Source: CAKZNE01 sp964485405 (GTDB lineage Bacteria; Bacteroidota; Bacteroidia; Flavobacteriales; Schleiferiaceae). From it: DNA of 64,000 nucleotides. A model generated the notes under the pieces. It saw only the letters and a list, made by a program, of their open reading frames with translations, was not told the DNA's origin and made no database searches. Every line of letters starts with the position of its first letter. The first letter of the stretch is position 1. The stretch covers positions 76,022 through 140,021 of the forward strand of contig CAZAJG010000005.1 in assembly GCA_964485405.1 (NCBI GenBank), in the 5' to 3' direction. Positions 50,759 through 60,135 of the stretch are shown here, piece after piece. The position numbers and the translations under genes are program-made.

Positions 50759-53605
50759 ATGAAAAAATTATACTCTTCCATTATTGGCGTGTGTCTCTTG
50801 TTTATAGGTCATGGGCAGGTAGTAAATATTACTCCAGCTTTTGCCACGCAAAACGATACCATCACCGTTGTTTTTGATGCTACAGAAGGCAATGGTGATT
50901 TAGTAGGCGAAAGTCAGGTTTACGCGCATACAGGGGTAATTCTTGACGGCCCGCAAGGGGTAGGTTGGCAAAAAGTTCAAGGGGTTTGGGGTACAGCGGA
51001 TCCAAATGTTCAAATGACTTATTTGGGAAACAACCTCCATGAGATTAAATACCATATTCCAACTTTTTACGGATTAACCTCCACCGATACCGTTTACAGA
51101 TTAGCTTTTGTTTTTAGAAATGCAGATGGATCTAAGGCTGGCCGAGAAACGGATGGATCTGATATTTTTATGCCCATTTATAGCACAGGTTTCCAGGCTA
51201 CTCTAACAACTCCGCAGCAATTTGACATTTATGATTTAAACGATTCCTTAGATGTGCATGCATTGAGCTCTGCGCATGCGGATTTGAGTTTATTTTTAGG
51301 TAGCACCCTTCTGTTTCAACTAAACGACACCAACAGCATTGGTTATAAAATCCCTTTTGTGGATTATGGTACAGGTAACTACGACCTCGTTTTTAAAGCT
51401 AGCATTGCTGGAAATGATTTTTACGACACCACCAGTTTTCTGGTTCGCGCAGGAGTTAATATTGGAGTAGACACGCTAAACGGTGAAGAGGGACTGACCA
51501 TTTTGAATGATTCCAGCGTGTATTTTAAACTTAGAGCTCCGCTTAAAGAGTACGTTTATTTGATAGGGGATTTTAACCAGTGGGATTTTAAAGATACCTA
51601 TGAAATGAACCGTACTCCAGACGGACAATTCTATTGGATCATTCTGGATGGATTAGATCCGAATACAGAATATCGTTTCCAATATTATGTGGGAGAGGAA
51701 GGAATTAGGATAGCCGATGCATACTCCGAAAAAATATTAGATCCATGGAACGATCCATTTATTCCATCCAGTGTTTATCCCAATTTAACAAGTTATCCTT
51801 CTGCGTTTACCAACTTTCCGGTGACTGCTTTTACCATTAAGGAAGAGGAATACGATTGGCAAACACCAAATTTTGAAAAACCTGCCAGGGAGGATTTAAT
51901 TATATACGAACTCCTAATTCGTGATTTTGATCAGGATCACAGTTATCAATCCGTTATTAATCGTTTGCCTTACCTAGATTCGTTAGGGATAAACGCGATA
52001 GAACTTATGCCGGTGATGGAGTTTGAGGGCAATGAGAGTTGGGGGTATAATCCCATGTTTTTTATGGCTCCAGATAAGTACTACGGAACCAAAAATGATT
52101 TTAAAGCTTTAATAGATAGTTGCCATGGGAGAGGGATAGCCATAATATTAGATATAGCGCTCAATCATGCTTTTGGGCAATGCCCGCTGGTTCGGATGTA
52201 TTTCGATCCTACAGCAGGTTCATTTGGCCAACCTACAACAGAAAGTCCATGGTTTAACCCCGTGGCAAAACATGATTTTAATGTGGGTTACGACTTCAAT
52301 CACGAAAGCGATGCCACCAAATATTTTGCAAAACGTGTTTTTCAGCATTGGGTTAAAGAGTATAAGGTAGATGGCTACAGAGTGGATTTATCTAAAGGTT
52401 TTACGCAGAATAATACCTTGGGAAATGTTGGGGCTTGGGGGCAAATCGATATGAGTCGCATCAATATTCTTACTCAGTTAAAAAATGATGTAGAAGAGGT
52501 AGATAGCGCAGCTTACATGGTGCTAGAGCACTTTGCAAATAACGATGAAGAAATAGAACTCTCTAACCGGGGTTTTATGCTTTGGGGTAATATGAATCAC
52601 GATTACAACGAAGCTACTATGGGGTATCCCAGCAATCTAAACGGAACTTATCATACCAATAGAGGTTGGTCTCAACCCTATTTGGTGAGCTATATGGAGA
52701 GTCATGATGAGGAAAGACTAATGTACCGAAACATCAATTTTGGAAACCGTGGCAGTGTGCATAATACCACAGAATTAGAAACGGCACTAAAGAGAATGGA
52801 GCAGGGTGCGGCCTTTTTCTTTACCATTCCCGGCCCTAAAATGCTATGGCAGTTTGGGGAGTATGGGTACGACTTCTCTATTAACTATTGCCCAGACGGA
52901 ACGATAAACCCGGACTGTCGGGTAGCGAATAAGCCGATCCGTTGGGATTACTTAGATCAATCTCCAAGAGCTACGTTGGCCAGTCAATATGGAAAAATCA
53001 TAGCGTTAAGAAATGCGTATCCATCCATTTTCCGAACAGAGAGCGTAAACATGGACTTGAGTCAATCGTTTAAGACGATGAGCCTCGAAAAAGAAGATAG
53101 TGTAGTGTTTATTGTTGGAAATTTTGGAGTGGAAACTTCAATTGAAACCCTCGTGTTTCCGGAAGATGGGACCTACTATAATTATATGAATAGCGATAGT
53201 TTAATGGTTACTTCAGACCTGCAAGCTGTTTTAGAGCCAGGAGAATATCGTATTTACACCAACTTTAAAACATTCAACTTTAAGGAGCAGCTGATCGATC
53301 CAGAAGATAGTATAGATGTATTTAATGCGAGCTTTTCAGACTTTGCATCTATCTATCCAAATCCAGCTAAAGGAGAGTTGAAAATTGCATTAAATCAAAA
53401 CCGAAACGATGCAGTACTCTTAATAATTAGTACACCCTCCGGGCAACTTGTATTTGAGAAAAAGTTTGATCGTGTAAAAAAAGGGCTTCAGATAATTGAT
53501 CTTTCTGAAGAGATGGAGCTGAGTCGACTAAAAAGCGGACTTTACTACTACTCCATTCAAAACGTTACCACCACACATTCAGGGCGCTTTTTTATTTCAG
53601 AATAA
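50759..53605 (+). CDS. T9SS-sorted GH13 alpha-amylase
   Basis: A 948-residue secreted family 13 enzyme, probably the surface amylase (SusG role). Signal peptide at 1-19 (IGHG), two or three N-terminal beta-sandwich regions including a CBM48/E-set domain (VYLIGDFNQWDF, about 270-345), then the catalytic barrel from about 385: region I DIALNHA, D543 in GYRVDLS, E590 in MVLEHFA and D650 in MESHDEE. A type A T9SS sorting domain ends the chain (ASIYPNPAKGEL onward). It lies 38 bp after the Nudix regulator gene, so it may be cotranscribed with it; no operator copy is in that gap. Use of T9SS instead of a lipid anchor differs from the Bacteroides Sus system. Confidence 0.93.
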   Translation: MKKLYSSIIGVCLLFIGHGQVVNITPAFATQNDTITVVFDATEGNGDLVGESQVYAHTGVILDGPQGVGWQKVQGVWGTADPNVQMTYLGNNLHEIKYHIPTFYGLTSTDTVYRLAFVFRNADGSKAGRETDGSDIFMPIYSTGFQATLTTPQQFDIYDLNDSLDVHALSSAHADLSLFLGSTLLFQLNDTNSIGYKIPFVDYGTGNYDLVFKASIAGNDFYDTTSFLVRAGVNIGVDTLNGEEGLTILNDSSVYFKLRAPLKEYVYLIGDFNQWDFKDTYEMNRTPDGQFYWIILDGLDPNTEYRFQYYVGEEGIRIADAYSEKILDPWNDPFIPSSVYPNLTSYPSAFTNFPVTAFTIKEEEYDWQTPNFEKPAREDLIIYELLIRDFDQDHSYQSVINRLPYLDSLGINAIELMPVMEFEGNESWGYNPMFFMAPDKYYGTKNDFKALIDSCHGRGIAIILDIALNHAFGQCPLVRMYFDPTAGSFGQPTTESPWFNPVAKHDFNVGYDFNHESDATKYFAKRVFQHWVKEYKVDGYRVDLSKGFTQNNTLGNVGAWGQIDMSRINILTQLKNDVEEVDSAAYMVLEHFANNDEEIELSNRGFMLWGNMNHDYNEATMGYPSNLNGTYHTNRGWSQPYLVSYMESHDEERLMYRNINFGNRGSVHNTTELETALKRMEQGAAFFFTIPGPKMLWQFGEYGYDFSINYCPDGTINPDCRVANKPIRWDYLDQSPRATLASQYGKIIALRNAYPSIFRTESVNMDLSQSFKTMSLEKEDSVVFIVGNFGVETSIETLVFPEDGTYYNYMNSDSLMVTSDLQAVLEPGEYRIYTNFKTFNFKEQLIDPEDSIDVFNASFSDFASIYPNPAKGELKIALNQNRNDAVLLIISTPSGQLVFEKKFDRVKKGLQIIDLSEEMELSRLKSGLYYYSIQNVTTTHSGRFFISE

Positions 53606-53649
53606 AAGCGAATGAGATAATCGCAGAAACATTGACAGCTCAAAAAATT

Positions 53650-53670
53650 TAAGTGTACTTTTTACACTTA
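53650..53670. promoter_or_regulatory. Maltodextrin-regulon operator, site F (best copy)
   Basis: TAAGTGTA-CTTTT-TACACTTA has perfect 8-bp arms and is the strongest of the six copies. It lies 48-68 bp upstream of susC, centred 25 bp before the -7 element. Confidence 0.85.
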
Positions 53671-53684
53671 CTAAAATTTTTGTT

Positions 53685-53692
53685 TACATTTG
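53685..53692 (+). promoter_or_regulatory. -7 promoter element of susC
   Basis: TACATTTG matches the Bacteroidetes -7 consensus exactly, 26 bp before the susC ATG. The operator occupies the -33 region. Confidence 0.65.
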
Positions 53693-53718
53693 ATTAACTG
53701 AACTTTAACAATCAATGC

Positions 53719-56700
53719 ATGGATAATAACTACAAAACCCTATTTATCCTGGTGTTTTCCCTGTTTCTGCTACAATTCAGCTCAGCCCAAAGTATTACCG
53801 GTAGAGTGGTGGATGAGCAAGGAGAACCCTTACCTGGAGCTTCTGTTGTTGTAAAAGAACAACCCTCAGTTGGAACGGTTTCCGATTACGATGGGAACTA
53901 TGAGTTGACCGGCTTTAAAACGGGTAAAATCACGCTTCAAATAGCCTTTATAGGTTTTACCACTCAGGATATTCCAGTAACTACAACAGAATCATCTAGC
54001 CAAGTATTAAATATTACGCTAAAAGAATCGACTAATGATTTGGATGAGGTAATTGTAGTAGGTTACGGTGTACAAAGACGAAGAGAAAATTCTGGGTCTG
54101 TGGTGAGTCTGAGCACAAAAGATTTAACCGATATTCCTACACCAAGTTTTGAAAACGCCATTCAAGGTAAAGCTCCTGGAGTTCAAATTATTACGGGAAG
54201 TGGACTAGCAGCCTCACCTTCAGTTGTAAGAATTAGGGGTATTGCTTCTATTAGCGCAGCAGGAGATCCTTTGTATGTGGTAGATGGAATTCCTATTTCT
54301 CAAGACTTCTTCACCAATGGAAATAGTGGGGGTATGAATACCAACCCTTTAGCTACTATAAATCCTAACGATATTGAAAGTATTGATATTTTGAAAGATG
54401 CTTCTGCGACCGCCATATATGGATCAAGGGGAGCAAATGGTGTAATTGTAATTACTACGAAAAGAGGTAGAACAAAAGGGTTGAAATTCAACTTTGCCAC
54501 TACTTTAGGAGTTTCCAGACCCACGAAAAGGCCAGAAATGCTGAATTCTGCAGAGTACCTTCAATTGTATGAAGAAGCATGGGTAAATGATGGAAGAACC
54601 GGAACTCCAAGTTTTTCAGGCATTGTAGGTACGCCACAAACCTGGGAAGAAGCAAAACAAACCAATACAGATTGGGTAGACGAGACGATTGGAACAGGGC
54701 TCAAGCAATTCTATGATTTTAGCGTTCAAAAAGGAGCGGAAAAGTATAATTACTATGTAGGCCTATCCTACGATATAAATGAGAGTTATTTATTAGGAAA
54801 TTCATATGAGCGGGTATCTGGAAGGTTTAATGGGGATTACCGATTTTCCAATAAACTGCAGTTAAGCATTTCAACCAGCGTATCACGAGGAGATAATAAT
54901 CGTGTGGATGCAGCTTGGAGCGGGGGTTTAGGAGCGGCCATGTCAACCGCCTTACCCATTTACCCCATCCGTTATGATGAAGATGTATTTGACGAAAATG
55001 GAGAACTAGTTCATAGTGCGGGAGATTATTGGTTAGAAGCTGGGATTGGGAATAATCCCGTTGCTTTTAGAGATTTAAAAGATTGGAGAGTAAGAGAGTG
55101 GAGATCCATTAACTCTATGAACTTAACGTATTCCCCCACAAACAATCTAAACTTTGTTCTTACCGGTTCGTACGACTATATGAATCAGATTGAAGACTTT
55201 TGGCTAGGGAAAGAACTACATGGTTTTGACACCATTAATGGAGGTGCAGCTTTACGCACTCCGAGAAGAATTCACAACTACAACACCTTTGCCACCGGTT
55301 CTTACGACATGAAACTGAATGAAGATAGTAAGCTGAAGTTTTTAGTTGGAGCGGAGTATCAAATGAGTTACAATATGTTGTCGGGTATTAAAACTCAAAC
55401 ATCAGATGGAAGAACCGATGTGATTAACTATGTACTGGATGTAGATGTGCCTTTTTATGAGCTAGAAAATAGTGAAGTGGTTGATTTTGATACTACCTGG
55501 TTGGAACAAGACAAGCGCTTTAACTTTTTGAGCTACTTTACTCGTGTAAACTATAGCTACAAAGACAAGTACTTTTTGCAGGGAGTTTTAAGGGCAGATG
55601 GATCTTCTAAATTCGGACCAAACAAACGATTTGGTTTCTTCCCATCCGTTTCGGCAGGGTGGATCTTAACAGAAGAAAAGTTTTTAAAATACAATCCAGT
55701 TTTTAACTTTTTAAAGCTAAAAACTAGTTACGGTTATGTAGGGAGTGCTGGTTTAGAGCCAAACCGATGGCGAGGCTTAGTAGGAACCAGTAACGTGGGG
55801 TATGCCGGAAACCCTATCCGCTTTACCACAATACGAGAGAACCCCGACCTTCAATGGGAATCTTCTAGCGTGTTTGATTTAGGACTAGAATTTGGAGTTT
55901 TTCAAGATCGTATTACTGGTGAACTTGCTTACTACAACAAACGCTCTAGAGATGTGTTTTTACAAATCTCCCCACCCCGCTCAGATGGTTTTCCAAGTTT
56001 TTGGGATAACGTAGGAGAAATTTTAAACGAAGGGGTAGAATTCTCTATTAACAGCAGAAACTTAGTGGGAGCTTTTCAGTGGAGTACCAACTTTAACATT
56101 GCTTACAACTACAATGAGTTAACCAGTATTGGTGGATACAGTGAGGATGCCGTTTCAGGAGGGACCAACGATACTCGAACGGTAATTGGCCAACCTGTAG
56201 GAACGAACTTTTTGGTGCGGTTTTCTCATGTAGATACAGAAACAGGGGCTCCGGTCTATTTGGATATCAATGGAGAGGAGACTTTAACTTGGGATCCAAA
56301 CGATCGTGTTCCTGTAGGTAAAGTTCTGCCAGATGCGGTAGGAGGGATTACCAACAACTTTCGTTACAAGAATTTTGATCTCAGCTTTTTAGTGGTGTAC
56401 TCTATTGGAGGAAACATTTATGACTCTTCCTCTAAACGCCAGTTAGGCAGGGTGGACGACTGGAATAAAACAACGCTCATCTTTGATCGTTGGCAACAAC
56501 CGGGAGATGAAGCCACCTATCCGAAACTTACATTAGATGAAGCCAATTTAGGGTCTACCACCCCTTGGATTAATACAGATCTTTGGCTACACGATGCCTC
56601 CTATGCGCGTTTAAGAAACCTTACCATTGGGTATACGCTTCCTTCGGCATGGCTAAAAAGAATGAAAGTATCTAATATGAGAGTTTCCTTTACAGGAAGC

Positions 56701-56853
56701 AACCTTTTAACCTTTACCAACTACCCAGGTGTAGATCCAGAAATTGCCCGTGACTTTGAAAATCCTACGGATAGAAATATGAGCCCAAATATCTCGTATT
56801 TAACGCCACCACAGGAAAAGACTTATACCTTTTCATTAAACTTAAGTTTCTAA
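53719..56853 (+). CDS. susC: SusC/RagA-family TonB-linked outer-membrane transporter
   Basis: A 1044-residue outer-membrane transporter for oligosaccharides, working with the SusD lipoprotein encoded next. Signal peptide at 1-24 (FSSA), a carboxypeptidase-regulatory domain (about 25-110), the SusC hallmark VIVVGYGVQRR, a plug with LYVVDGIPIS and ILKDASATAIYGSRGANGV, and a large barrel ending in YTFSLNLSF. By context (GH13 enzymes, maltose phosphorylase and the shared operator) the substrate is probably starch or maltodextrins. It is the first gene of a four-gene unit. Confidence 0.96.
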   Translation: MDNNYKTLFILVFSLFLLQFSSAQSITGRVVDEQGEPLPGASVVVKEQPSVGTVSDYDGNYELTGFKTGKITLQIAFIGFTTQDIPVTTTESSSQVLNITLKESTNDLDEVIVVGYGVQRRRENSGSVVSLSTKDLTDIPTPSFENAIQGKAPGVQIITGSGLAASPSVVRIRGIASISAAGDPLYVVDGIPISQDFFTNGNSGGMNTNPLATINPNDIESIDILKDASATAIYGSRGANGVIVITTKRGRTKGLKFNFATTLGVSRPTKRPEMLNSAEYLQLYEEAWVNDGRTGTPSFSGIVGTPQTWEEAKQTNTDWVDETIGTGLKQFYDFSVQKGAEKYNYYVGLSYDINESYLLGNSYERVSGRFNGDYRFSNKLQLSISTSVSRGDNNRVDAAWSGGLGAAMSTALPIYPIRYDEDVFDENGELVHSAGDYWLEAGIGNNPVAFRDLKDWRVREWRSINSMNLTYSPTNNLNFVLTGSYDYMNQIEDFWLGKELHGFDTINGGAALRTPRRIHNYNTFATGSYDMKLNEDSKLKFLVGAEYQMSYNMLSGIKTQTSDGRTDVINYVLDVDVPFYELENSEVVDFDTTWLEQDKRFNFLSYFTRVNYSYKDKYFLQGVLRADGSSKFGPNKRFGFFPSVSAGWILTEEKFLKYNPVFNFLKLKTSYGYVGSAGLEPNRWRGLVGTSNVGYAGNPIRFTTIRENPDLQWESSSVFDLGLEFGVFQDRITGELAYYNKRSRDVFLQISPPRSDGFPSFWDNVGEILNEGVEFSINSRNLVGAFQWSTNFNIAYNYNELTSIGGYSEDAVSGGTNDTRTVIGQPVGTNFLVRFSHVDTETGAPVYLDINGEETLTWDPNDRVPVGKVLPDAVGGITNNFRYKNFDLSFLVVYSIGGNIYDSSSKRQLGRVDDWNKTTLIFDRWQQPGDEATYPKLTLDEANLGSTTPWINTDLWLHDASYARLRNLTIGYTLPSAWLKRMKVSNMRVSFTGSNLLTFTNYPGVDPEIARDFENPTDRNMSPNISYLTPPQEKTYTFSLNLSF

Positions 56854-56857
56854 GAAC

Positions 56858-58246
56858 ATGAAAAAGAAGATTTATTATACTGCCTTAGCTCTACTTAGTT
56901 TTTTTGTGTTTTCAGCCTGCGAAAGCATCTTAGACATTGAACCCGAAACCAATGTTTTACTAGAGGATGAAGCATTGGAGAATGAAGAGGATATTTTGGA
57001 GTTTTTAAACTCGTGTTATGATGTTTCTGCGAATTATTTGGGTGGTCGTGCCCAAATGTTTTCAGATGTATTGGGAGACGATATCGCTCTTCCAAATAGT
57101 GATGACTTAAAAGAAGTATACAATCATAACACGCTTTTCTTTAACGGAAGTACGGGTGGTTTTTACGAGGTTCCATATCAAGCTATTTTTAGAGGGAACC
57201 GTATTTTGGAGTTTATAGACGATTTTAGCTTTTCCCTCTCTGAAAAAGAACGTATCGTTGGAGAGGTATATTTTTTAAGAGCCTTAGCGCATTTTAAGAT
57301 TGTGGAGCTCTATGCTCAACCTCCAGCTTATACTTCAGATAATAGTCATGATGGAATCATTTATAAAATGATCTCAGAATCACAAGTATTGCCAAGAGCT
57401 TCTGTTGGTGAAAACTATCAATCTATCATCACAGACCTTACCCGTGCTATTGATTTGTTGCCAGAAGCAAATGGTGTTTATGCCAATCAAGATGCGGCTA
57501 GAGCTTTGCTGGCCAAAGTATATTATCGCTTAGGGAATTATACTGAAGCCATTAACCTGGCAAATACCATCATCAATAGTGGTAAATATTCTTTAGGCAC
57601 AAACGTAGATCGTTTTTTAACCGGTATGGACGCTTCTGAATCCATTTGGAGTACGGTTAGTTTTATTGATGGTGATATTATAGATACACGATCCGATTAC
57701 TTTTCTGGGAATTACCGACAGTTTAACGATGAAATCCCTTTGCTAAGAGCTTCCTTGGATTTTTACAACATCTACGCAGCGGACACAAACGATCAGCGTA
57801 TAAAAGACTTTTACGAGGTGCAAGGAACAGAGCCCGATGAGATTGTATTGTGTAAAAAATTTAGCAAAGACTTTTTTAACGTTCCCGTATTTCACTTAAC
57901 CGATCTTAAGCTTATGCGTGCAGAGGCTATTGCCGAAAGTGGAGGTGATTTAAGCACCGCTATTCAAGATGTAAATGACATTAAAGAAAGAGCTTATGGA
58001 GGTACGCAAAACAATTTAGCTACATCTGCTTCTGCTTCAGAAGTAATAGACGCTGCTCGTTATGAACGGAGAATAGAAATGTTTGGTGAGGGCGATAGAA
58101 TACATCAGCTTAAGAGAAGAGGGGGTATTGAAGGAGAGAGCATTTTAATTAGACAACACACATGGGATTGCAATGGGATGGTAATTCAGTTTCCAATCTC
58201 AGAGAAAACAGACTTATTTGAACTGAACCCAACCGGGGGATGCTAA
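56858..58246 (+). CDS. susD: SusD/RagB-family glycan-binding lipoprotein
   Basis: A 462-residue surface lipoprotein (lipobox FSAC, Cys21) that forms the lid of the SusC channel and binds glycans. TPR-like helices (FLRALAHFKIVELYAQPP, ARALLAKVYYRLGNYTEAINLAN) and the C-terminal RYERRIEMFGEGDRIHQLKR are typical. It starts 4 bp after the susC stop. Confidence 0.95.
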   Translation: MKKKIYYTALALLSFFVFSACESILDIEPETNVLLEDEALENEEDILEFLNSCYDVSANYLGGRAQMFSDVLGDDIALPNSDDLKEVYNHNTLFFNGSTGGFYEVPYQAIFRGNRILEFIDDFSFSLSEKERIVGEVYFLRALAHFKIVELYAQPPAYTSDNSHDGIIYKMISESQVLPRASVGENYQSIITDLTRAIDLLPEANGVYANQDAARALLAKVYYRLGNYTEAINLANTIINSGKYSLGTNVDRFLTGMDASESIWSTVSFIDGDIIDTRSDYFSGNYRQFNDEIPLLRASLDFYNIYAADTNDQRIKDFYEVQGTEPDEIVLCKKFSKDFFNVPVFHLTDLKLMRAEAIAESGGDLSTAIQDVNDIKERAYGGTQNNLATSASASEVIDAARYERRIEMFGEGDRIHQLKRRGGIEGESILIRQHTWDCNGMVIQFPISEKTDLFELNPTGGC

Positions 58247-58263
58247 TTCAAAAAACCAACCTT

Positions 58264-58737
58264 ATGAAGAGAGTTTTCATAGTATCTATACTTATAACAC
58301 TGGCCGCTTGTAAGCCAGAAACTGAAGAGACAATAGGAACGTCATACGATTTAAGTGCTGGTATTGAAGGAGCTTGGGAAATACATACCGTAAAAGTGAT
58401 CGATCGAACCCTTCCGGTTCCTGAAACGAGAGATATTACCGACTTCTTTACCACTCAAAATGCTATACTGGGCATAACCTTTAGTATATCAGATCAGACG
58501 TATACCGTTCAAAACAGTGAAACTCCCTCCAACCCTTTTGGAATAATGGGTAGGTATGAACTTGACGATCCAGATTATCCTTCTGCCTTATTGATGTATA
58601 GCAGCACAATGGACACGGTTAATCTATCTTTAGACAATATGGTGAGAGGCATTGATCCTTTTATGGGATATACCATTAGTAAAACAGCATGTGGAGGTGT
58701 TTATGCTGCATATAACTACACTTTTAAAAGATTGTAA
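58264..58737 (+). CDS. Small SusCD-associated lipoprotein (DUF5004-like)
   Basis: A 157-residue lipoprotein. I chose ATG 58264, 17 bp after the susD stop, because it gives a proper signal with lipobox LAAC (Cys16); an upstream ATG at 58240 overlaps susD and adds only eight residues. The mature part begins with a GIEGAWEIHTVKV segment, typical of lipocalin-like domains. Such small proteins, some labelled DUF5004, often follow susD in Bacteroidota; I cannot confirm the family. A glycan-binding or accessory role is inferred. Confidence 0.72.
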   Translation: MKRVFIVSILITLAACKPETEETIGTSYDLSAGIEGAWEIHTVKVIDRTLPVPETRDITDFFTTQNAILGITFSISDQTYTVQNSETPSNPFGIMGRYELDDPDYPSALLMYSSTMDTVNLSLDNMVRGIDPFMGYTISKTACGGVYAAYNYTFKRL

Positions 58738-58739
58738 TT

Positions 58740-59612
58740 ATGAAGAAGACTTGGATAAAAACACTGTTCTGCAGCCTTTTGATAGGTGGCTATAGTGTAT
58801 CGGCTCAAGTATCAACGGAACCAGCGGAGGATATAAACCCAGAGGAGTCGTTAAAGATAATTGTAGACATTAGTAAGCTAGATGCCAGCCAAGAGCACGT
58901 TGTGAATCTGCAAACAGCCGCTGCAAGTGGAGAAGACTTATACATTTGGACATGGAGCCCGGCAGAACACCCGGCTACACATCCTTTAACGAATGGTTTA
59001 GGCGCTGAAGCTTGGAAGAATAGTAACGATACACTAAGAATGACTAAAGAAGCGGAAGATATTTACTCTTACACGCTTACGCCAACTGAGTTTTATGAAG
59101 TGGATGCTGCAACGGTATATGCCAATGATATTAAGTTTTTGGTAAAACCTAAAGATGGTGGTGGTTTTGGTGATCCAGATTTCAAATCAGAAGATTTAAT
59201 AGTTCCTATTGATCCGCCTAAATTGGAGAGAGATCCTGGTTATGCCTTTCCGGCCTTTGCCAGCGATAACGATATTATGGCTATTGTATATGAAAATGGG
59301 AGAGAAACAAAAGTGAGCATGCAGAATTTAGGAGCGGATGAATGCTACTTCTTTCCAGTAGCAACTCTGTCTGATAGCACTACCGTAAACATAGAACCTT
59401 TCTTGTTTTCAGCAGGGAATAACCCCATGTTAAAAATGGATTACCAAGGAGGACAAACTTTCAGGAAGTTGATCCATCCCAGAAGCTTTTTTAATATTCC
59501 AGACGGATTGAGTATCACAAAAATGGATATTGCCATTATTCGCAAAGTATATGGGTCCTCAGCAGATCGTAGCGATTCTCAAATTGATTATCCTATGAGC
59601 TGCGGTCAATAA
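58740..59612 (+). CDS. SusE-position secreted protein, probable glycan-binding
   Basis: A 290-residue exported protein with a signal peptide ending SVSAQ (about residue 23) and no lipobox or T9SS domain. It starts 2 bp after the preceding stop, so it is the last gene of the susC-susD unit. The middle part (DLYIWTWSPAEHP, AWKNSNDTLRMTKEAEDIYSYTLTP, VYANDIKFLVKPKDGGG) looks like one starch-binding-type beta-sandwich as seen in SusE/SusF-position proteins. No family name is certain. A terminator follows. Confidence 0.72.
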   Translation: MKKTWIKTLFCSLLIGGYSVSAQVSTEPAEDINPEESLKIIVDISKLDASQEHVVNLQTAAASGEDLYIWTWSPAEHPATHPLTNGLGAEAWKNSNDTLRMTKEAEDIYSYTLTPTEFYEVDAATVYANDIKFLVKPKDGGGFGDPDFKSEDLIVPIDPPKLERDPGYAFPAFASDNDIMAIVYENGRETKVSMQNLGADECYFFPVATLSDSTTVNIEPFLFSAGNNPMLKMDYQGGQTFRKLIHPRSFFNIPDGLSITKMDIAIIRKVYGSSADRSDSQIDYPMSCGQ

Positions 59613-59644
59613 AGAAATAAAGAGTAAGTCTTAGAGGTTGAATA

Positions 59645-59685
59645 AAAACTCTACAAGGGAGAAATTCTGAGTAGAGTTTTTTTTT
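59645..59685 (+). terminator. Terminator of the susCD unit
   Basis: AAAACTCTAC (59645-59654) pairs with GTAGAGTTTT (59671-59680) around a 16-base loop, followed by more T. Confidence 0.8.
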
Positions 59686-60135
59686 CTTCCTGCTTCTATA
59701 GTTGCGAGCTAAAAATCAGATAAAATTGAGTTTTGAGTGTATATAAAACACACAAAATCAAACTATTTGAGTGTTTTAACTGCTTGTTTTGAGTATCATA
59801 TTTTCACTATTTAGAGCGAAAAAATCATATAAAAAATTTAATATTTTTCGAAGCTATTTTATTGTATTGCAAATGCATTCTGTCTAACGAATTTTATAGA
59901 AATTAAGCAGAAAGATTATGAGTTTTAAATTTTTGAAAAACAGACACTTAAAATATTAACCTAAACTTAACACAAGTGCTAAAACGACATCAAAAAGCTT
60001 ATGAGCATTCATCGATAACTGTCTGAAGTATAACTTTTTCTGAAGTAAAAAGAAGTTGAAAAGAAAGGTATTTTTTATGATTAAAAATGTATCAAAAAAA
60101 CCTTTAAATTCAAGAAACTTTAAATCTCAGAAACA
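59686..60135. other. AT-rich spacer before the first T9SS paralogue
   Basis: About 450 bp without a convincing gene. It holds a weak look-alike of the operator (AGTGTA-N5-AACACA near 59736-59752) and, in its last 40 bp, a leader (TTTAAATTC, AGAAAC and CAGAAACAATG) that recurs before the second paralogue at 62440. I see no RNA gene in it. Confidence 0.6.

Noticed and set aside
59734..59754. A seventh possible operator, AGTGTA-N5-AACACA, upstream of the first tandem T9SS gene
   Set aside because: It lacks several outer positions, lies about 380 bp from the start codon in very AT-rich DNA, and has no fitting -7 element.
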